From Anisus vortex (lineage: Eukaryota > Mollusca > Gastropoda > Planorbidae): DNA of 64,000 bases. Of the stretch, positions 12,060 to 23,475 are shown one piece after another. The position numbers and the translations under genes are program-made. The DNA lies in contig OX421500.1 in the NCBI GenBank assembly GCA_949126835.1, positions 28,251,991-28,315,990 of the forward strand. Direction: 5' to 3'. The notes under the pieces were generated by a model. It was not told the DNA's origin. It ran no database searches and worked only from the letters and a program-made list of their open reading frames with translations. The stretch's first letter is position 1, and every line of letters starts with the position of its first letter.

Positions 12060-13460
12060 AACCCCCTGATTTCAGCACTCATTAGCTGTCCACTTCGTAA
12101 TCGTTAACGGGCCGCCAGAAGCACCGTTGTCTTACGTCGTGTGCAGTGATTTAGTGGAACTTATTTGGAAAACCCAGAGGGTCGAGCACTACCACCTAAT
12201 CCTCACGGGCTTTGCGGTGCGCGCGTCACCCCTACCTAGAGACGTTTCGTTGGAAAACCTACAGAGCGATTCGGTTGAGGGCGCATCCATGTGTAAGGAA
12301 TCTTTTATTTTTATCCCTAAGCTGCAAAAATTTAAGCAGCTTCATTCGCTGGGGACCTCGTATACGTGCATCAACCCGTGGGACAGTAGACTGGCATGGG
12401 ACTTACATGCCTGGTCAGTCATACTCGCCGGGCGCGCATCAACCTAAAGACGTTTGGTTGGGCAACCTACAGAGCGTTTCGGATCGGCGCGCATACGATG
12501 TTTTCGGGAACGACGGACGTTTTAAGTTTTCCTTCTCTGGTTCAATAGCGTATTAAAGAGTGGTGGTGTATGTGGGTATTCGTTCAACTAGCCCACATGG
12601 TTTTACTTTGTGTACTCCATTGCCTGGGACTCGAGGAGAGCCCTTTTTTTTCGTCACTACCAACTTTTACCGGAGGTTGGACAAGATGTCAACCTGTAAA
12701 CTATACATTCATGGCTTTCAGACAAGCATATGACTACTGGCAGGATCAACTAGATAACCCACCAATGCCGAACTAGAGATCTTCGGAAGGCGCCGCCGGC
12801 CTAGAGGCGTTCGGCCGATTTATTCGCACGGGGCGTTAGTCCCGTCACGTTCCCGGCTACAAACTACCCTTTCTGCAAGGTAGCATCCCAGGCGAACCGA
12901 ATTTGAACTTCTCGACGTGCACTGTGAGTCGCCCATCTCGATAAACATCGCTTTGCGTTTTGCCGACACTGGCACCCGTTGTGAGGGCCGGGTTTCTACG
13001 AGACCGACGGTCGAGATTTCCGTCCCACACAGACCTCTATCAAACGTACAATCTCTACGAGCAATACGCTTTAAACACCACCAGGCCTACTTGGTCCCCA
13101 TGAGCGGAGGGACGAGCACGCCGATCGATTCACAGTCGACTTTTAGACCAGGAAGCTCCCCTGAGGGCAAGCCACACACGGGCACGGATCGACGCCGTCG
13201 CAAATAGAGCCCTGAGCTGCCGTGAAATCTCCGTGCGAGCATCGATGTACAGCCTCACTGATACCCGCTGTCTGCACTCCGCGAGCATCGGTGTAAGCCT
13301 CCCCGATACTCGCACTATGGTATACGGCCCCATACAATTTAATAGTCACCCTTCTATTCCATGCTATTTTATTCCACGACAACTCGCTCGCATACAGAAA
13401 ACCGATCTACCCAAGACCGACGTACAGAAGACTGAAACCACAACCCGCTGTGTAATGTAA
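12060..13460. other. GC-rich island of unknown origin
   Basis: About 1.4 kb much richer in G+C and CpG than the surrounding DNA. Short frames in several phases (for example 12127-12447, 12212-12556, 12917-13207 on plus; 13143-13382 on minus) have no recognisable domain. It contains internal degenerate repeats: 12208-12290 resembles 12426-12500 (shared AACCTACAGAGCG), and 13236-13280 resembles 13281-13315 (GCGAGCATCGRTGTA). The two copies of the first repeat translate alike in one phase (DVSLENLQSDS versus DVWLGNLQSVS), hinting at a decayed coding repeat. It may be an unrecognised mobile element or foreign DNA; I cannot decide. Confidence 0.5.
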
Positions 13461-13753
13461 ATTTAAAACAAAATATCGTGCTCAAGCGAGCACTCAGAAA
13501 CAGTGGTTATCGGCTACTACAATGCAGAAGAAATGAAGAAAATAAAAATGTTTCCAGTGAACAAATGAGCCACGTCACCTGCATGGCAGTCCGGGACGCT
13601 AACGACTCAGCTAGGGAGGACACATGCAGAAAGCGAGAAAGCAAAACTAAAATATGAGACAATGAGGTCACGTGTCGTTAAATTAACCAATGGTAGTCGG
13701 ATTAGACACACACATCGTACATTATATCTATAGATAATTTACTGCCGAAGTTT
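13461..13753. other. Spacer between GC-rich island and GPCR pseudogene
   Basis: Nothing recognisable. Confidence 0.4.
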
Positions 13754-14745
13754 CTATTCAAAATTAGATCGAAGAAATGGAAACCACAGCTGTATTTTCT
13801 GTCTGAACTTTGAACTCATGTTGTAATAAACGAGGATGTTGACACTGCAATTGATTGTCTCCAGAAGAAATGTAAAGGAATACACCAGCAAAGACATTTC
13901 AAAGTAGGGCCCATTCAGCTTGAGATCACGGACGATGGCCAGAGCCGTCAGCATCGCAGACTGGGGTGTAAGACAGGCGATGAAGATGGCGGACATGGTC
14001 GTCAACATGACCCCCAGCCTCCTCTCTCTCCCGGACATTGGCTTGATTCCGGTGACAGTGTGTCTCCACTTAGCCTTGAACTTCAGCTTGAAGATGATGA
14101 TCATGTTGCACAGAATCAAAAGGAAAAACGTGGAGTGTGGAATAAAGAGATCCATGACCAGGTAGGACACTTTGAGAAAATTCTCCGAATTGTTTTTATA
14201 GTAGAAAAGTATTTTAGTTTTGTTTTGTTTTGTGTCAAAGCTCCAGTCCATGTCACTAATAATGTGCGGCAGAAACATGTAGAAAAGAGGACAGAGGAAA
14301 ATGAGACAGTTGACTGTCAGGGCAACGCGTCGTGTAATGATGGTCTTAACTTTCACGTGGCGAAGAGCGTGATCAACCCACTGACACGTATGAAGTAGCC
14401 CCGAGGGTAGAAGAAGATCTCAATGGAGAATTCCACCATCGACGAGGTGTATGGTAGATCCACATTTTTCCACAACGGACAAAAACAAACGTAGGCTAAC
14501 ATCTGACAGACCAACGCCCCAGTGTCGCTAACTGCTAGAGAAGTCAGTGTGATGTTCAGACTGTACTGGAAACCTTCTTTAGAGAAACTGATGGTGTTTA
14601 TAATATTACCCACGATTCCGAGCAATGCAATAATTTCACCGCAGAACACAAGGTTAAAGGTTCAGAAAAATTTCAGAATTTCAGGTTGAATAAACAGCTC
14701 AGTTTTTGTCGTGGTAATTTCTGTCGTATTTTCTGTTGAAGACAT
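13754..14745 (-). pseudogene. Rhodopsin-class GPCR pseudogene (molluscan chemoreceptor-like)
   Basis: A seven-transmembrane receptor can be read from ATG at 14745 to TAG at 13754. Visible are an N-terminus rich in Ser/Thr/Asn, TM1 with GIVGNIIN, TM2 with TSLAVSD, a TM3 segment YFIRVSGLITLFAT, later helices with TVNCLIFLCPLFYMF and IFIACLTPQSAML, and a final NILVYYNMSSKFR corresponding to NPxxY and helix 8. Three defects are seen: an in-frame TGA at 14664-14662 (codon 28), and near 14355 a frameshift together with loss of about a dozen codons that should carry the E/D-R-C/Y motif at the end of TM3. It cannot encode a working receptor. The closest families I know are peptide/chemosensory receptors expanded in gastropods; the exact ligand class is unknown. 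No introns. Confidence 0.85.
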
Positions 14746-15840
14746 TGTAAGTGTTTAAACTCAAATGTCACAATTTCTTTCTACGCCTTCCTTTTTTTGT
14801 TTTCTTGTTTTAAAACTCACTATTATTACGTTTTTTCTAAAAATTAAATACAGTTGCAAAGGAATTTCCTTTTCTTTTCAGGTGATCTAGGCTACATAGT
14901 AGAAGCAGAATTCTGTTCACCATAACCAGTTTTACCACATTTATAGATTGACTATAGTCATAACCACTTTTAAGAAGAACGATGTAAGTTGCCAACAACA
15001 AAAAAATAATGTCGCATAATTTTCAGAAAACAAATAATTATACCATTTTCGCAAAGATTTAACCGATAAATTGTTTCAATTGTTCAGGCAAAGCCTACGT
15101 CTGCAATAAAAGATAATAATTTTAGCTTAGAATTAGATTTGACAAAATAATCGTTTTTTGTCTTTACGATTTTTAAGTTACGCGAATGACGCAGACAACG
15201 TGTAAGTCTTCATGTGAATTGTATCGCAATCTCGATTATGGTTTAAGTAGCGTAACTAGTAAGAAATGGCGAATAGAGGAGGGGTGGGATTGGTTCCCAG
15301 GAAAAAGCTGAAAACGAGGATAAGACACATTGCGGTGTGCTTCGTTACTGCGGGGCGATTTACTGAGGCATACTTTAATTGAATAACACAAGTAGTTGGA
15401 GTAGTTTGGCACAAGCGTTCGTGATAATGCGAGAAGTAGACGAAAAGACAACATTTCTTTGTAAAAAAAAAATGTTTTCCCCACTATCAGTTCGGTCAAG
15501 TTATTGCAGACATGGAGAAGTCGGTTCACCATCGTGGCCAAAAGATCGTTACTTAGACGTTACGTACAAATCGGTCAAATGCGAGGAACCTTTTAGTACT
15601 TATTATCTGTTATTCTTCCCAAAATGATCATTGGTTAAATGCGTGGAACATTTGAGTGATTTTAGCTGCTTTTTTTCAGAAATGATCATTGACCTTTTCC
15701 GTGGACTTGCCATAACAATTACATTATGCGAGCCGAAAACATCTCAAACTACTTTCATTGGGTCTGTACCGTAATCCCCAAGCTGACAGTATTGATTCTG
15801 ATATGTGTGAAACCAAGTCCAAATGCCGTCGATTTGGTGG
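14746..15840. other. Non-coding spacer
   Basis: AT-rich with no supported gene. Minus- and plus-strand frames of 80-100 codons at 15236-15627 show no domain and overlap each other on opposite strands. Confidence 0.5.
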
Positions 15841-15844
15841 TCGC

Positions 15845-17910
15845 TTGTATTTTCGTTATAACATAATACATTCATTAGACTTTTATTTTTGTTATAACAT
15901 AATACATTCATTAGAATTTTATTTTTGTTATAACACAATACATTCATTAGACTTTTAGTTTCGTTATGAAATAATACATTCATCGCCTCAGATCTACATT
16001 TGGCATTCATGACATCGTCCTCTCCTGGATCACAAACTACCTACAGAATCGCTCCCAGACCGTTATGATTGAGTCCATATTCTCCCAGCCTGTTCACGTC
16101 TGCTATGGTGTGCCGCAGGTGTCTGTCCTTGGTCCACTTCTTTTCACCCTTTCAACCCCTCCTATCCTTTGTCATCTAACGCCACAACCTCAAATATCAT
16201 TCTTTCGCCGATGACACCCAGCTGTATAACAGTGCAGATCCTGAGGACTTCGACAGGCTCCTTGCTTCCATCTCCATCTGTTTCCTGGACATCCAGAGCT
16301 GGATGAAGGAAAACAAGTTGAAGCTTAACAGTGAGAAAACTGAAGCTCTTATCGTCGGTACAAGACAGAGAGTCGTGTCTCTCACTGCGTCCGATCTTCA
16401 GCTGGCTGATGCAACTGTGCCTTTCTCCCCGACTATCAAGAGCCTTGGCGTCTATCTGAACTTTTATTTTCGTTATAACATAATACATTCATGAGACTTT
16501 CATTTTGGTTTTAACATAATCCATTCATTAGACTTTTATTTTCGTTATAACATAATACATTCATTAGACTTTTAGTTTCGTTATAACATAATCCATTCAT
16601 TAGACTTTTATTTTCGTTATAACATAATACATTCATTAGACTTTTAGTTTCGTTATAACATAATCCATTCATTAGACTTTTATTTTCGTTATAACATAAT
16701 ACATTCATTAAACTTTTATTTTCGTTATAACATAATCCATTCATTAGACTTTTATTTCATTATAACATAATACATTCATTAGACTTTTATTTTCGTTATA
16801 ACATAATACATTTATTATACTTTTATTTTCGTTATAATATAATACATTCATTAGACTTTTATTTTCGTTATAACATAATACATTTATTAGAATTTATTTT
16901 CGTTATAACATAATACATTCATGAGACTTTCATTTTGGTTATAACATAATCCATTCATTAGACTTTTATTTTCGTTATAACATAATACATTCATTAGACT
17001 TTTAGTTTCGTTATAACATAATCCATTCATTAGACTTTTATTTTCGTTATAACATAATACATTCATTAGACTTTTATTTTCGTTATAACATAATACATTC
17101 ATTAGACTTTTAGTTTCGTTATAACATAATCCATTCATTAGACTTTTATTTTCGTTATAACATAATACATTCATTAGACTTTTAGTTTCGTTATAACATA
17201 ATCCATTCATCAGACTTTTAGTTTCGTTATAACATAATACATTCATTAGACTTTTATTTTCGTTATAACATAATCCATTCATCAGACTTTTAGTTTCGTT
17301 ATAACATAATACATTCATTAGAATTTTAGTTTCGTTATAACATAATACATTCATTAGACTTTTAGTTTCGTTATAACATAATACATTCATTAGACTTTTA
17401 TTTTCGTTATAACATAATACATTCATTAGACTTTTATTTTCGTTATAACATAATACATTCATTAGACTTTTAGTTTCGTTATAACATAATCCATTCATCA
17501 GACTTTTATTTTCGTTATAACATAATACATTCATTACACTTTTATTTTCGTTATAACATAATCCATTCATTAGACTTTTATTTCATTATAACATAATACA
17601 TTCACTAGACTTTTATTTTCGTTATAACATAATACATTCATTAGACTTTTATTTTCGTTATAACATAATACATTCATTAGACTTTTATTTTCGTTATAAC
17701 ATAATACATTCATTAGACTTTTATTTTCGTTATAACATAATACATTCATTAGACTTTTATTTTCGTTATAACATAATACATTCATTAGACTTTTATATTC
17801 GTTATAACATAATCGATTCATTAGACTTTTATTTCATTAGAACATAATACATTCATTATACTTATATTTTCGTTATAACCTAATGCATTTATTAGACTTT
17901 TATTTCGTAG
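15845..17910. repeat. 36-bp minisatellite array, ~44 units, interrupted
   Basis: The unit is TTAGACTTTTATTTTCGTTA followed by TAACATAATACATTCA (36 bp). About four units lie at 15845-15985 and about 40 at 16461-17910, separated by a LINE fragment. Variants alternate (AATACA or AATCCA; TATTTTCG or TAGTTTCG). Because 36 is divisible by three and the minus-strand unit reads MNVLCYNENKSL without stop, long minus-strand frames appear (up to 227 residues at 16887-17570). I regard these as a by-product of the period. Confidence 0.97.
15986..16458 (+). pseudogene. Non-LTR reverse transcriptase fragment inside the 36-bp array
   Basis: The plus strand encodes part of an RT domain: FGIHDIVLSWITNYLQNRSQ, GVPQVSVLGPLLF (usual GVPQGSVLGPLLF), then after a frameshift FADDTQLY with the catalytic DD, then WMKENKLKLNSEKTEALIVG and SLGVYL. 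Both ends are truncated, there is no 3' tail, and minisatellite units resume directly on both sides. It belongs to a LINE lineage different from the other elements here. Confidence 0.85.
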
Positions 17911-18404
17911 CCAGAGTTCACTATTGATTAAAGACCATGCTGTTTTCTAGCTCTCTATTCATAATTTTTTTAATGTAGTTCTATGTAAGAAATGAAGAGA
18001 AGTGTTAAGCAAAAGAATCAATTTAATCTACGCTTTTTTACTAGCAGTTTATATCATTTTGTATCAAATACTTATTGATATGCTAAAGAAAATTGATCTA
18101 AGAAAATTGTACGGCGAACGCTCAATTTTTTCCTTCAGCAATCACTTACTTACTTATGCCTTTTAAACCTAAATCGCTTTAAAATTTATATATTTTATAA
18201 ATAAACACAATAAAAGTTATTGTTATAACAACTTTTGATTGTCAACATAAAAATCCCCTTCGCATTATTTTTTATTTCTCCTTAACATGCAATTTTTGTA
18301 CAGACTAGTCTCAAAATCATTAACGAATAGAAAGAAACTTTAAAGATCTTATAATAAATAAAAACTGTATATAAACTGTTAATTCTGAATATCTTATTAA
18401 TAGT
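17911..18404. other. AT-rich spacer
   Basis: Nothing recognisable beyond general AT richness. Confidence 0.4.
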
Positions 18405-18670
18405 AGAAGCGGTGATGATTAGAACAAAAATAAAAGCAACATTAGCATTCCAGTAATAAAATAATTAAACAATGTTATTTTATCTAGAATAATCCAAGAA
18501 TAATTTTTTTACGTTAATAATGTGGTTGTTTTAGTCGATGTTCTTTCAAAAGCAGCACAAAAAACTTCTGTAAGTAAACACAGTGTTTTGGTATTCTTTA
18601 TATTATTATTGTATTAGTGGATCTGTGGCCCACCCTCTCGGCAGAGCAATGATATCTCGGAAGCGCAACA
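18405..18670 (+). repeat. Dispersed repeat, copy B (see 2120-2400)
   Basis: Same block order as copy A, ending in the GTGGATCTGTGGCC and CGGCAGAGCAATGA blocks and GCGCAACAG. After that point the two copies diverge, which sets the 3' boundary. Confidence 0.7.
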
Positions 18671-20360
18671 GGGGGTGTGCGCCATGTCTTAGCCCAACGA
18701 TTTAGGCCTACTCTTAATGGGTACGTTTTGATTTAATGCTTACAATTTAGCGGTTACAGGTTTCATATTGCCCTGAATCATGACCTTAGCATTAAATATA
18801 ACAATAACACATTTACTTCTTGTTAAGAATCCTTACGATAATATAATCCCATTATCTATGAAGGCAGCGCAGTTAACCCGATGGCAATTAGGTTGATATC
18901 AAGTTTTGAAAAGTAGTTGGAGCTTTTTCCATCCCAAAAGTCTAAGCCTTATATTGAATATTACCCATCGGCGTAACAAAGGATGAAATCTCAATGGCAC
19001 GGTTTTACAAATGTGCATGTAAAAATCTTAACATTAAATTTGAGAATATTGCTGTCATATTTGGCTTTGAAAAAAATATAGTTAGGCATCTTTGCATAGG
19101 CATGTGTATATCTGAATACAAAGCTTTTCTAAGTTAACTAGTTAATAAAGCAATCTACAAACTAAATAATTATAGATAAATTGTAACTTAGGATGCCATT
19201 TATAACCATGCTAATTTATATTATTTTAAAGTAAAAAATTCCTAACTAATACAAAAACAGATTGCAGTAAACAAGAAAACTTTGACTTCCTACATGCTAA
19301 TAAAAAAATAGATGTAACCAGGAGAGACAACGGGAGAATATCCATTTTGTTTCCAACACGATTATTTCATATACTATTTTGTTTTTCTTTCGGCTTCTTT
19401 TTTTATAAATTATAATATTTCTAAAGACAGCTACATTGAACTTACAGACTTGTACATTTTCACTAAATGAAAATTGAAAACATGATAATATTGAATCAAT
19501 CTATTTTTGTTTCAACTTTGGATAAATTACTACTTGGATATTTTACGACTTTTTACAATTTGGTACTGTTTTTTAAATATAGGCTACATGTTGAACTATA
19601 AATCTAGTTGAATTAAAATATAAAATATAATCTTTTTTTAAATAAAAAAATTTTTTGTTTTACATCATATATTGTTATGTTGTATCTTTTTGTCATTCTA
19701 ATAAATAATTCTTAAATAATTTTTTTTCTGTATAAGTTGTGATTTAATTTGCAACCTAGCCTCATGCCTTTAATTGTTTATGGTACAATGGACTATGGTA
19801 AGTGATGAGACAACATTGAAGAAGAACTAGTACAAGCGATCAAAGTACTCTACAATCAGGCGAGCAGTGCAGTTATTCTATTTGATTTAGGCTACTATTT
19901 GATGATGAAAAAACAAATGAGTGAATGAGTTGAATGAAGACTGTATCTATTTTTAAATATTGTATACTCAACTTGTAAAAAAACTGTACCAATGATTTTC
20001 ATATCAATTATAACTACTTTATCGTCCAATTTTTTAATATATTGACCTCCTGGTCTAAAACAAAAAGGAGACAGAACCATGTAAATAGTATGGACATGCA
20101 TATTATATATTCTTTTAACTACTTTCTCTCCCTTTGGCATTATTTATGTTTAATTTTAAAGTACAATGCTTTCTGTGTCCCTCTTGACTGTAATTGTGAT
20201 ATTTTCTTCTCTTTTTTGTTACTATAATTATATTTACATTAAATTGTGAGTTTAAGCTAGACAACTCTAAAAGGTAAGGAAAAGAAAATTTAGGAATGGA
20301 ATGACAGAAGCATAAATGTTTTACATATTTTTAGGTTACAAGCATACAAATTGACATATC
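18671..20360. other. Non-coding stretch
   Basis: No supported gene. Frames such as 19895-20140 (minus) and 20042-20227 (plus) overlap each other on opposite strands and show no domain. Confidence 0.45.
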
Positions 20361-20363
20361 TCA

Positions 20364-20505
<142 letters not shown>

Positions 20506-21244
20506 GTAAATACAATTTATGAATAAACTGTAATGAAAAAAAAGAAGATCAGTGTGTCTAACTAATTCTAAGGCAATAAATTCCGCGAAAACATAAAGAT
20601 AAATTAAGAATAAATACTACCTAGCAGTGAAATTACGTTACTTGCTTATCATTTACAAATATTTGAAACATAACTATGTATCTATACACCTTAATATTAT
20701 GCTTTAGTAAACTAGACGCTACATACAATGCTTAAGATTCTTTAACGAAGCGCTTTATATGCAGTAAAGTACTTTCTTTGAATTTGTCGCTTTATTTGTT
20801 TTTTTTTTCCAACGGGCTATAGGGGCCTACATCATGCACAAAGTTGATTTCGTTTCACAATGCTTATCTCATATTGTTTGTTTTTTTGTTTTTTTGTTAA
20901 ACCTATCTGACATGTTCTATAATGCGATAGCAAATTTGTCAGACGACTAAATAGTTAAATAATAGGGCCTTGTCATAAATTGTCAATGCTAAATGTGCAA
21001 CAGGCCTAGACGGGTATTGTGAACTGGACCTGTTCTTATAGCTTGTCATTTTGTAATCTTGAACTAACGTACAACCTCAACAACTTGTCAAGTGTCATTG
21101 ATAACTTCATTTCCTTTTACTTTCTCTTTAACAAAATATTGATCTGTTCCAGTTCAAAAAAAATTCTAAAATTCATTTATTTATGCACCTTTTTGTATCA
21201 TTTTGACGAATTGACGTGTCGCCCAAAGACTTTCTATTTTAGTG

Positions 21245-21349
21245 TATGATCACGTGACTGGGTACAAGATTCATTTTTACAGCCACTCTCCGTGAACTTT
21301 TGGATATGTGACTCTTAGAGGTTTAGCTAAATTACGGTAGTCACAGCAG
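21245..21349 (+). promoter_or_regulatory. Probable first non-coding exon / promoter region of the TRPM gene
   Basis: A consensus donor follows CACAGCAG at 21349 (GTAAGAAT). The next usable acceptor is at 21912, immediately before the exon with the ATG. A palindromic E-box CACGTG lies at 21251-21256. The exon's 5' end and the transcription start are not visible; this is inferred from donor quality and position. Confidence 0.4.
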
Positions 21350-21467
21350 GTAAGAATACATTCTGATGTTTAAATGTAAGTAAAAATGATAACCCGTTCA
21401 ATGGTTTACTAGGTTCATATCTTCAGTATTTTAAGTTTTTCGATCTCTAGATGTTTCGGAACTCTAA

Positions 21468-21555
21468 GACTAGACTGGGACCACGGATGAGCGTAGGACC
21501 CAATTATCTTCTTTATAGAAGGAGCGTCTGTAATATATAAGATGCAATAAAAAAG
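21468..21555 (+). mobile_element. CR1-like LINE 3'-tail fragment
   Basis: Carries the blocks GGACCACGGATGAGCGTAGG, TTCTTTATAGAAGGAGCGTC and GTAATATATAAGAT found at the 3' end of the CR1-like element near 35640-35722. Strongly 5'-truncated. Confidence 0.8.
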
Positions 21556-21917
21556 AACAAAAGAAGAATTTATTTTAACTTTGATAGCAAATATATTAAC
21601 AACACGTTATAACTGTTAAGTAACATATTAAGAAAACACTAACGATTTTGAAAGAAACTAACAACCGCTTTAAGCTAGAATTTTTTCTTTTACCATCGCA
21701 AAGCTAACATTTCTGACTGTAAACTCTGCATGTTGGCTTTCTCAATTGAGAAACTACAGCAAATACCAATACTTCTGCGAAGTTTTCTGAAAATCTAAAA
21801 TTTAACAAATGTATTTAGATCTAGCTATTTTTCTGTACACCATTTTAATTTTAAAATTAAGGAAATGTTTTTAAACAATGAAAAACGATTTTAAACAGAA
21901 ATATTTCTACAGGTAAT

Positions 21918-22520
21918 ATGGACGAAGAGGTAAAATATTTTTTTTTTGTGAAAAGAAATTTTTATTATTTTCAAACTTACAATCTTTTAAACAAAACTTA
22001 AAATCAAAGTATTTTTTTTTCATTATCATTTCTGAGAAAGTTACTTTAATACTATTACAATTTTTTAAAGTTTTATCTGTAGACAGTTTTCAAGATATAA
22101 ACGAAATTTATTTTTAGCTCCAGAGCAAGTTACCAGGATATGTAGCAGTTGAAGAAAAGAGCCCTACATTCAACGAAGCTGAGATTAACGTAAGCTTTCT
22201 AGTATTGTTAATGCTAAACTTGGATTTAGTTCGTTTGCATTTTCACCGAGATAACAAAATACTGACACAATAGACGTTTTTTGTTTTTTTGGTCTGAACG
22301 CTTGTTCATACTTGTTTGAAATTCAATTCTGTTTTTTTTATGTCGTGATATTATGTGAATGGAATAGAGAATAATCCAAGAATATTCAAAACAGCTCTTA
22401 TTCTCGTCAAAATGGCAAATAAAAGAACGGGATTGGAGACATATTTTAGATATATTTAGAACTTTAAAGTTTTTATCCATATATTATAAAGAAAATATAT
22501 GTTTGAAAATTACAGATACA

Positions 22521-22554
<34 letters not shown>

Positions 22555-23428
22555 AAGAGACTGTGAGAGAGAAATACAGTATAGAAGACAAAAGAGTTCT
22601 CATTATTTTTCTGTACACTGCTAACCAACACACATACTGTAAAGCATAGGTTCTCAACCTTTTTCGGCTCACCGCCCCCTTTTACATTTTTTTCCGCTCA
22701 CCGCCCCCCAACTTAATTTTAGCGGAAACATTTGTTAATTAAAGGGAGATAATTAACCCTTTTCATTTGAGGTAATATTTCAATTTGTTTTTCTTTTATA
22801 AAAAATTTAATGGCTTGCATTTATAAATTTGAAATGATATGATAGAACTGTAAAAATTATTTGAAAATTGTATAAATATTATATGACTAAAGAATTTATA
22901 TGAATATTTTCAAGCATTTTAATTACTACCTAGTTTGTATAATTACTACGTATCTATACCGCTCAGCTATGTGGTTACCACTTTACGAAGGATTCGAACG
23001 CATTAAAGGACATCTTGGTAAAACATCAAAAGAGTAATATAAGAGTAATATTAGCAGATGTTAAGGCGACAGTCCGGTGAACTAACCATAAGACGAGACG
23101 ACCGCATACCATATTTGGCAAATACTGACCCCCCCCCCCCCCACTTCATCGAAAAGTCATTGCGATTCTTATTTATTGTTCAATAATATGTATGCCTACC
23201 GTTGGGAGATATCAGATATTTAGTAGCACTTGCGTTTACATCATATTTCATCCAAAAACTAATCGATTCAAATAGCTGAGTTGTTGAAATTATAGCGGGT
23301 ACGAATGTACCGCCCACTCGCCCTTCATCGCCCCCCAATCGCCCCCGGGAATGTTATCGCCCCCCTAAAGCTTCTAATCGCCCCCTGGGGGGCGATATCG
23401 CCCCCGTTGAGAACCTATGCTGTAAAGT

Positions 23429-23475
<47 letters not shown>

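Noticed and set aside
16511..17821. Minus-strand frames of 77, 227 and 83 residues made of a 12-residue repeat
   Set aside because: Artefact of a 36-bp period without stops; no start context, flanking exons or domain.
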